Of a stretch of 64,000 nt of DNA, positions 58,666-64,000 are shown in pieces. The notes under the pieces were generated by a model, which saw only the letters and a list, made by a program, of their open reading frames with translations, was not told the DNA's origin and did not search any database. Positions within the stretch are counted from its first letter, which is position 1. Each line of letters starts with the position of its first letter. The translations under genes and the position numbers were made by a program. The DNA is from Paracoccaceae bacterium (GTDB taxonomy: Bacteria; Pseudomonadota; Alphaproteobacteria; Rhodobacterales; Rhodobacteraceae): positions 541,001-605,000 of the forward strand of contig CP075370.1 of assembly GCA_019454225.1 (NCBI GenBank). The letters run 5' to 3'.

Positions 58666-61278
58666 ATGAACCTTGAAAAGTTCACGGAACGGTCGCGTGG
58701 CTTTCTTCAGGCTGCCCAAACCATCGCGATGCGCGAGAGCCACCAGCGGCTTGCACCCGAGCACCTTCTGAAAGCCCTGATGGACGACGATCAGGGGCTT
58801 GCCGCCAACCTGATCCGCCGCGCCGGTGGTGAGCCTGCCCGCGTGGCCGAGGCCGTCAACGCCGCCATGGCCCGTTTGCCGAAGGTCAGCGGTGACGCCC
58901 AGCCCTTCATGGACCCGGGCCTTGTGCGCGTGCTGGACGAGGCCGAGAAGGTTGCGAAGAAGGCCGGAGATTCCTTTGTCCCCGTGGAGCGCATCCTGAT
59001 GGCGCTGGCCATGGTGGCCTCCAAGGCGAAAGAGGCGCTCGATGCCGGCGCGGTGACCGCGCAGAAGCTGAACGCCGCCATCAACGACATCCGCAAGGGC
59101 CGCACCGCCGACAGTGCCAGTGCCGAAGAGGGCTATGACGCGCTGAAGAAATATGCGCGCGACCTGACCGAGGCCGCGCGTGCGGGCAAGATCGACCCGA
59201 TCATCGGCCGCGACGAGGAAATCCGCCGCGCGATGCAGGTGCTCAGCCGCCGCACCAAGAACAACCCGGTGCTGATCGGCGAACCCGGCGTCGGGAAAAC
59301 CGCGATCGCCGAAGGGCTGGCGCTGCGTATCGTCGATGGCGACGTTCCGGAATCGCTGCGCAACAAGCGGCTGATGGCGCTCGACATGGGGGCGCTGATC
59401 GCGGGTGCGAAGTATCGCGGCGAATTCGAGGAGCGGCTGAAGGCCATCCTGAAGGAAATCGAGTCGGCCGCAGGCGAGGTGATCCTGTTCATCGACGAGA
59501 TGCATACCCTGGTCGGTGCGGGAAAGTCGGAAGGCGCGATGGACGCCGCGAACCTGATCAAGCCGGCCCTGGCGCGGGGCGAGCTGCACTGCGTCGGCGC
59601 CACCACGCTGGATGAATACCGCAAGTATGTGGAAAAGGATGCCGCCCTTGCGCGCCGCTTCCAGCCGGTCTTCGTGAGCGAACCGACGGTCGAGGACACC
59701 GTCTCGATCCTGCGGGGGATCAAGGAAAAGTATGAACTGCACCACGGCGTGCGGATCAGTGACTCGGCCCTGGTTGCCGCCGCGACGCTCAGCCACCGCT
59801 ACATCACCGACCGTTTCCTGCCCGACAAGGCCATCGACCTTGTGGACGAGGCGGCAAGCCGGCTGCGGATGGAAGTGGACTCGAAGCCCGAGGAACTGGA
59901 CCAGCTGGACCGCCAGATCTTGCAGTTGCAGATCGAGGCCGAGGCGCTGAAGAAGGAAGACGACGCCGCATCGAAGGACCGGCTGGAAAGGCTGCAGCGG
60001 GAACTGGGCGACCTGTCGCAACGATCGGCCGAGATGACCGCCAAGTGGCAGGCCGAGCGCGACGCGCTCGAGAAATCGCGCGAGATCAAGGAACAGCTGG
60101 ACCGCGCGCGCGCCGAGCTTGACCAGGTCAAGCGCGAGGGCAACCTGGGCCGGGCGGGCGAGCTTTCCTATGGCATCATCCCGGGACTGGAGAAGGCGCT
60201 TGCCGAGGCCGAGGCGCGCGAGGGCGATGCACTGGTGTCCGAGGCGGTGCGCCCCGAGCAGATCGCCGAGGTCGTGGAGCGCTGGACCGGCATCCCGACC
60301 ACCAAGATGCTGGAGGGCGAGCGCGACAAGCTGCTGCGGATGGAAGAGGAGCTTGGCAAGCGGGTGATCGGCCAGCACCAGGCGGTGACGGCCGTGGCCA
60401 ATGCCGTGCGCCGCGCCCGGGCGGGCCTGAACGACGAGAACCGCCCGCTGGGGTCGTTCCTGTTCCTCGGCCCCACCGGCGTGGGCAAGACCGAGTTGAC
60501 CAAGGCGGTGGCCGAGTACCTGTTCGACGACGATCAGGCCATGGTCCGTATCGACATGTCCGAGTTCATGGAGAAGCACGCGGTCGCGCGGCTGATCGGG
60601 GCACCTCCGGGCTATGTCGGCTATGAGGAAGGCGGTGTGCTGACCGAGGCGGTGCGCCGCCGCCCCTATCAGGTGGTGCTGTTCGACGAGGTCGAGAAGG
60701 CGCATCCCGACGTGTTCAACATCCTGCTGCAGGTGCTGGACGACGGGGTGCTGACCGACGGGCACGGGCGGACGGTCGACTTCAAGCAGACGCTGATCGT
60801 GCTGACCAGCAATCTCGGGGCCTATGCGCTGAGCCAGCTGGCCGACGGGGCGGACCCGGCCCCGGCGCGGGCGGCGGTGATGGAGGCGGTGCGCGGGCAT
60901 TTCCGGCCCGAGTTCCTGAACCGTCTGGACGAGACCGTGATCTTTGACCGGCTGGGCCGCGCCGACATGGCGGGGATCGTGGAGATCCAGTTGCGGCGGC
61001 TGGAGAAGCGGCTGGCGGGGCGGCAGATCGTGCTGGATCTTGACGCGGGGGCGAAGGCCTGGCTGGCCGACGAGGGGTATGACCCGGTGTTCGGGGCGCG
61101 GCCGCTGAAGCGGGTGATCCAGCGCCACCTCCAGGACCCGCTGGCCGAGATGATCCTGGCCGGGGACGTGACGGACGGGGCGGTGCTGCATGTGACCGCG
61201 GGACCCGAGGGCCTGATCATCGGCGACCGGGTCTCGGCCAGCCGCCGGGAACGTCCGGCGCAGGCCGTGGTTCACTGA
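58666..61278 (+). CDS. clpB: ATP-dependent disaggregase ClpB
   Basis: The 870-residue Hsp100 protein has the N-domain ([18 protein letters not shown] and after). AAA-1 has Walker A GEPGVGKT near residue 205, and a coiled-coil middle domain runs from about 400 to 520 (Glu/Lys/Arg/Leu-rich, [20 protein letters not shown]). AAA-2 has Walker A GPTGVGKT near residue 602 and GYVGYEEGG pore loop, followed by the C-terminal D2 small domain. It extracts aggregated proteins with DnaK-DnaJ, also in this window. AAGAGGAG precedes the ATG at 58666; a longer upstream frame is rejected. Confidence 0.98.
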   Translation: MNLEKFTERSRGFLQAAQTIAMRESHQRLAPEHLLKALMDDDQGLAANLIRRAGGEPARVAEAVNAAMARLPKVSGDAQPFMDPGLVRVLDEAEKVAKKAGDSFVPVERILMALAMVASKAKEALDAGAVTAQKLNAAINDIRKGRTADSASAEEGYDALKKYARDLTEAARAGKIDPIIGRDEEIRRAMQVLSRRTKNNPVLIGEPGVGKTAIAEGLALRIVDGDVPESLRNKRLMALDMGALIAGAKYRGEFEERLKAILKEIESAAGEVILFIDEMHTLVGAGKSEGAMDAANLIKPALARGELHCVGATTLDEYRKYVEKDAALARRFQPVFVSEPTVEDTVSILRGIKEKYELHHGVRISDSALVAAATLSHRYITDRFLPDKAIDLVDEAASRLRMEVDSKPEELDQLDRQILQLQIEAEALKKEDDAASKDRLERLQRELGDLSQRSAEMTAKWQAERDALEKSREIKEQLDRARAELDQVKREGNLGRAGELSYGIIPGLEKALAEAEAREGDALVSEAVRPEQIAEVVERWTGIPTTKMLEGERDKLLRMEEELGKRVIGQHQAVTAVANAVRRARAGLNDENRPLGSFLFLGPTGVGKTELTKAVAEYLFDDDQAMVRIDMSEFMEKHAVARLIGAPPGYVGYEEGGVLTEAVRRRPYQVVLFDEVEKAHPDVFNILLQVLDDGVLTDGHGRTVDFKQTLIVLTSNLGAYALSQLADGADPAPARAAVMEAVRGHFRPEFLNRLDETVIFDRLGRADMAGIVEIQLRRLEKRLAGRQIVLDLDAGAKAWLADEGYDPVFGARPLKRVIQRHLQDPLAEMILAGDVTDGAVLHVTAGPEGLIIGDRVSASRRERPAQAVVH

Positions 61279-61296
61279 ACGCTGCCCGGGCCTGCC

Positions 61297-61318
61297 GGGC
61301 GGGGGGAAACCCCCGCCC
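61297..61318 (+). terminator. GAAA-capped stem-loop downstream of clpB
   Basis: A 9-base-pair stem GGGCGGGGG / CCCCCGCCC closed by GAAA starts 19 bases after the clpB stop. It has no T-run. It resembles the dnaK-dnaJ hairpin in design and distance from the stop. Confidence 0.6.
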
Positions 61319-61334
61319 GTCCGCATCCGCAGGG

Positions 61335-61357
61335 GCGTCCCACGATGGGACGCTTTT
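61335..61357 (+). terminator. Rho-independent terminator of clpB
   Basis: An 8-base-pair stem GCGTCCCA / TGGGACGC with loop CGA is followed by TTTT. It is the exact reverse complement of the ptsN terminator core. The remaining bases to 61509 hold nothing I can identify. Confidence 0.88.
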
Positions 61358-61509
61358 AAGGATGAGGTATTTCAATGGGTTAGGTGGGCCGTGTTAAGGG
61401 TTTGTTAGGAACTGGGGGGCGCTGTGCGCGGCTGCCGTCACAGGGCCAGCGGACGAACTGCGGGCTGTCCATCGACCGGCGCGCCCCCCTCGATGCGATG
61501 GCACGCCCC

Positions 61510-62361
61510 TCAGCCCTCTGGCTGAAGCCACTTCTCGACCAGGCGGAACACGTCGTCCACCAGCCCCGGCGACTTGGCCATCGGGCCGGTCATGCGGATG
61601 ATCCAGCCGTTGGCGGTGCGTTCGCGTGTCAGGGTCATGCCCTGGCGAAGGGTCAGGGAGTGGCGCGGGCGGCGCTGGCCGGGGAGGCTGGAGGACGAGG
61701 GTTCGGAGCCTTCGGTCAGGATGGCGTTCAGGACCGGGCGCAACGCTTCCCATTGCATCGCGAGCGAGGCGGACGGGCCGTTGACGGCGGCCAGCGTGGT
61801 GGCGATGGCTTCCCGCCCGTCGATGCGCAGCGCGGTTGCGAGGCGGTCCATCTGTGACACGCTGAGCCGTTCGGGCGTGCGGAAGTCATAATAGAGCGCA
61901 TCGACGACCGCGTGGAACCCGCGGAGGCGGGCACGTTGCTGTCGCGTGGCCGAAGGGTAGAGCACGGCAATCGCGGCGGACGCATCGGGGTAGTGCCCGA
62001 AATGCACGAGATGTTCGAGGAAGCGGCCCTTTTCCCAGGGTGTGACCGGCGCGCGCACCTCGTTCTCGGCCAGCATGGCAGCCATTGCGGCGGGCAGGTC
62101 CTCGGGGTTGCAGGTTACGGCGGGGATGGTCTCGCGACCGAGCGCGCGGAAGGCCATCAGGCGGCGGTATCCCGACACGAGGCCCCAGGGCAGGGTGTGG
62201 TGTTCGTCGGGCTCGATCCCGAATACCTCGACCGGGTGGCGCAGGCCGATCGTCTCGATCGAGCGGACCAGATCGGCCTGGGCCTCGGCATCGGGAATGG
62301 AACGGTCGCGCGGCAGGATGTCGGCAGCGATCTGGTCGACGGGGATTTCGAAGAATTTCAT
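61510..62361 (-). CDS. Stand-alone ParB N-terminal-domain protein
   Basis: The 283-residue protein begins with a ParB/Srx-type nuclease-like domain: FFEIPVDQIAADILPRDR, SIETIGLRHPVEVFG, and GLVSGYRRLMAFRALG, the GxRR-like motif that binds CTP or DNA in ParB proteins. A helical middle region follows (MLAENEVRAPVTPWEKGRFLEHL, resembling the ParB helix-turn-helix entry), then a divergent C-terminal part. No parA or parS cluster is visible, so it is not a normal partition pair. It could be a nucleoid-occlusion- or regulator-type ParB homologue, or a plasmid/phage relic. GGAAAGGAGACC before the ATG at 62361 is a strong ribosome-binding site. Confidence 0.78.
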   Translation of the reverse strand: MKFFEIPVDQIAADILPRDRSIPDAEAQADLVRSIETIGLRHPVEVFGIEPDEHHTLPWGLVSGYRRLMAFRALGRETIPAVTCNPEDLPAAMAAMLAENEVRAPVTPWEKGRFLEHLVHFGHYPDASAAIAVLYPSATRQQRARLRGFHAVVDALYYDFRTPERLSVSQMDRLATALRIDGREAIATTLAAVNGPSASLAMQWEALRPVLNAILTEGSEPSSSSLPGQRRPRHSLTLRQGMTLTRERTANGWIIRMTGPMAKSPGLVDDVFRLVEKWLQPEG

Positions 62362-62438
62362 GGTGGTCTCCTTTCCCGGGCGATTATGCGGGATCGGAGG
62401 CGGGTGTTGCGCAAACGGCCGTTGCGGCGCGTGGTCGG

Positions 62439-63188
62439 TCAACCCCTGAGCGCGGGCAGGCCGATGCCGGTTGATTCGAAACCGCCGTCGGCGGCGATGA
62501 CCTGGCCGGTGACATAGCTGGCGGCATCGGAGCAGAGGAAGCGGATGACCTGGGCGATCTCGTCCTCGGTGCCGTAGCGGTTGAGGGGGATCGCGTCGTG
62601 ATAGGCGGCCACGATGGCGGGGGAATGGACGGCCATCGCCAGCTTGGTGCGGACCGGCCCCGGGCAGACGCAGTTGGCGCGGATGCCGAATTCGCCAAGC
62701 TCGGCCGCCTGCTGCCTGGTCAGGTGGATCACGGCGGCCTTGGAGGTGCCATAGGCGGTGCGCAGGGTCGAGGCGCGCAGGCCCGAGATCGAGCCGATGT
62801 TGACGATGGCGCCGCGCGTGGCCTTGAGCGCGGGCAGGCAGGCCTGCGAGACAAGGAAGGTGCCGTCGAGGTTCACCGCCATCACCCGGCGCCAGCGGGT
62901 GAAATCGTGGTCGGCAATCGGGCCGAAATCGGCAATGCCCGCGTTGTTCACCACTGCGTCGATCCGGCCCGTGGCCGCGAGGATGGTCTGGACCGCCCGG
63001 GCGACCGAGTCGGGATCGGCGATGTCGGCCGGCACCGGGACGCCGCCCGCGTCGGCGGCGGCGATGGCCAGTTCTTCGGCGTCGATGTCGACCATCGCGA
63101 CCGTCCAGCCGTCACGCAGGAATCCCCGCGCGGTGGCAAGCCCGATGCCGCGCGCGGCGCCGGTGACGAGTGCAGTCCGTTCGGTCAT
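62439..63188 (-). CDS. SDR-family NAD(P)-dependent oxidoreductase
   Basis: This 249-residue classical short-chain dehydrogenase has TGAARGIG near residue 9, VNNAG near residue 85, the catalytic Ser in NIGSISGL and YGTSK with Tyr and Lys, and a C-terminal IRFLCSDAASYVTGQVIAADGG. It resembles 3-oxoacyl-ACP reductase or sugar/alcohol dehydrogenases; the substrate is not predictable. It is upstream of the ParB-like gene on the same strand (77-base gap). Confidence 0.9.
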   Translation of the reverse strand: MTERTALVTGAARGIGLATARGFLRDGWTVAMVDIDAEELAIAAADAGGVPVPADIADPDSVARAVQTILAATGRIDAVVNNAGIADFGPIADHDFTRWRRVMAVNLDGTFLVSQACLPALKATRGAIVNIGSISGLRASTLRTAYGTSKAAVIHLTRQQAAELGEFGIRANCVCPGPVRTKLAMAVHSPAIVAAYHDAIPLNRYGTEDEIAQVIRFLCSDAASYVTGQVIAADGGFESTGIGLPALRG

Positions 63189-63301
63189 GTGCCGGGATCC
63201 CCTGTGGATGGCGGTCGGACGCCAGTCTGACGTGCCGGGCGGCGGTGCGCAAAGCCATTGTGCCGGGCGGTGGCGGCGCGATCCTGCCCGATAGAATGAA
63301 A

Positions 63302-63325
63302 CGGGCGGGGCCTGCGCCCCGCCCG
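63302..63325 (-). terminator. Stem-loop terminator of the fasciclin gene
   Basis: A 10-base-pair perfect stem (CGGGCGGGGC / GCCCCGCCCG, 4-base loop) is followed on the minus strand by TTTCATTCT, 28 bases past the stop at 63354. A smaller hairpin with a TTCG loop on the coding strand (63335-63348) lies between. Confidence 0.7.
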
Positions 63326-63353
63326 CCGTCCGTAGCGGCCGAAGCCGCGGGGA

Positions 63354-63833
63354 TCACATCTGCGGCAGGATCACGCTGTCGATCACGTGGATCACGCCGT
63401 TCGTCGCCTCGATGTCGGCGGCCGAGATCGCGGCGCCGTCGACCTTGGGGCCGCCGTCGAGGGTGATCGTCACCTCCTGGCCCTGCACCGTCGCGGCCTT
63501 CAGCCCCTCCGACAGGTCGGTCGACATCACCTTGGCCGGGATGACGTGATAGGTCAGCACGGCGACCAGCTTGTCCTTGTTCTCGGGCTTCAGCAGGTCT
63601 TCGACGGTGCCTGCGGGCAGCGCGGCAAAGGCCGCGTCGGTGGGCGCGAAGACGGTGAAGGGGCCCGGGCCCTTCAGCGTGTCCACAAGGCCGGCGGCCT
63701 GCACGGCGGCCACGAGGGTGGTGAAGCTGCCGGCGCCGACGGCGGTGTCGACGATGTCCTTGTCGGCGGCGAGCGCCGGCGAGGAGATCAGCGCGGTCGA
63801 GGCGGCAAGGGCGAGGAAGGTTCTGCGGATCAT
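63354..63833 (-). CDS. Secreted fasciclin-domain protein
   Basis: The 159-residue protein has a signal peptide ([22 protein letters not shown], cleavage near residue 22-23). A single FAS1 domain follows with the conserved H1 segment [16 protein letters not shown] and the H2 segment [15 protein letters not shown]1 proteins are periplasmic or extracellular adhesion and surface proteins; the exact role in Rhodobacterales is unclear. The ATG at 63833 begins the signal peptide; an upstream in-frame extension lacks one. The 167 bases beyond it to the window end show no gene that I can support. Confidence 0.92.
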   Translation of the reverse strand: MIRRTFLALAASTALISSPALAADKDIVDTAVGAGSFTTLVAAVQAAGLVDTLKGPGPFTVFAPTDAAFAALPAGTVEDLLKPENKDKLVAVLTYHVIPAKVMSTDLSEGLKAATVQGQEVTITLDGGPKVDGAAISAADIEATNGVIHVIDSVILPQM

Positions 63834-64000
63834 TGGTGTCACTCCCGTTTGATCTGCCAAGTTCTGTTTTGGCAGGGGGAGAACGCAGGGGGAGGCCGGA
63901 TGGATGACCCTCAAATCTGCGATGGGCGGCCTTGCCGGGAACGGGCCGCCGCCTAAGCCGCCCCCGTCCGGCCTTTCAATGCAACTAGCTGTGACGCCGC

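Noticed and set aside
58600..61326. A 908-codon minus-strand frame across clpB
   Set aside because: Antisense shadow of clpB caused by codon bias; composition unlike real proteins in the window.
61394..61408. TTAA-N7-TTAG resembling a CtrA-binding site
   Set aside because: One mismatch from TTAA-N7-TTAA and located between convergent gene ends, where no promoter is expected.

Overview
The window reads as an ordinary chromosomal stretch of a high-GC alphaproteobacterium, most likely a Rhodobacterales (Paracoccaceae/Roseobacter-type) member. The grounds are the strong G/C third-position bias throughout, the gene set (DUF2125, an NDUFA9-like oxidoreductase, lptCAB-hpf-ptsN without rpoN, a GT2/GT14/sulfotransferase surface-glycan block), an alpha-type RpoH promoter before dnaK and a RirA-type iron box at the heme locus. 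I see no insertion sequences, integrases, prophage, CRISPR or rRNA. Coding density is very high: no gene-free stretch exceeds about 260 bases, and many genes overlap by 1-20 bases.

Layout. 1-5156: end of an SDR gene, a DUF2125 periplasmic protein, a PmbA/TldE-type peptidase partner, an inositol-phosphatase-like enzyme and a DUF1269 protein. 5262-14078: a complete heme uptake locus. One arm (minus strand) encodes the outer-membrane receptor, a small secreted protein and a dedicated ExbB-ExbD-ExbD-TonB motor. The divergent arm encodes HmuS and the HmuTUV ABC importer. A TGA-N9-TCA box lies on the receptor promoter. 14134-21700: a glutamate synthase operon in the order gltD - three small genes - gltB. 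21858-23651: uppP and an NDUFA9-like gene. 23803-27868: tRNA-Leu(CAG), an RNase D-like exonuclease, lptC-lptA-lptB, hpf and ptsN. 27950-34213: galU, two related glycosyltransferases, a GT14-like transferase and a sulfotransferase, suggesting a sulfated surface polysaccharide. 34395-37296: cysQ, an orphan polysaccharide-type ABC permease and a release-factor-like (baeRF) protein. 37407-40689: dnaK-dnaJ. 40700-41953: DNA polymerase IV.

42002-55701 is the most interesting region. It is a tightly packed 11-gene operon with a divergent BetI-like TetR regulator. The operon encodes a class III aminotransferase, two different COG1233-type FAD oxidoreductases, a GcvT/DmdA-type tetrahydrofolate methyltransferase, two Rieske oxygenase alpha subunits (one with the signature of glycine-betaine/onium demethylases), a spermidine/putrescine-type ABC importer and a cupin carrying the DMSP-lyase metal motif. 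Together these look like an import-and-catabolism pathway for a methylated onium compound (betaine, sulfonium or pyridinium type). The substrate cannot be read from the sequence.

55766-63833: SPFH/NfeD pair, pyrF, an unknown conserved protein, clpB, a stand-alone ParB-domain protein, an SDR and a fasciclin-domain protein.
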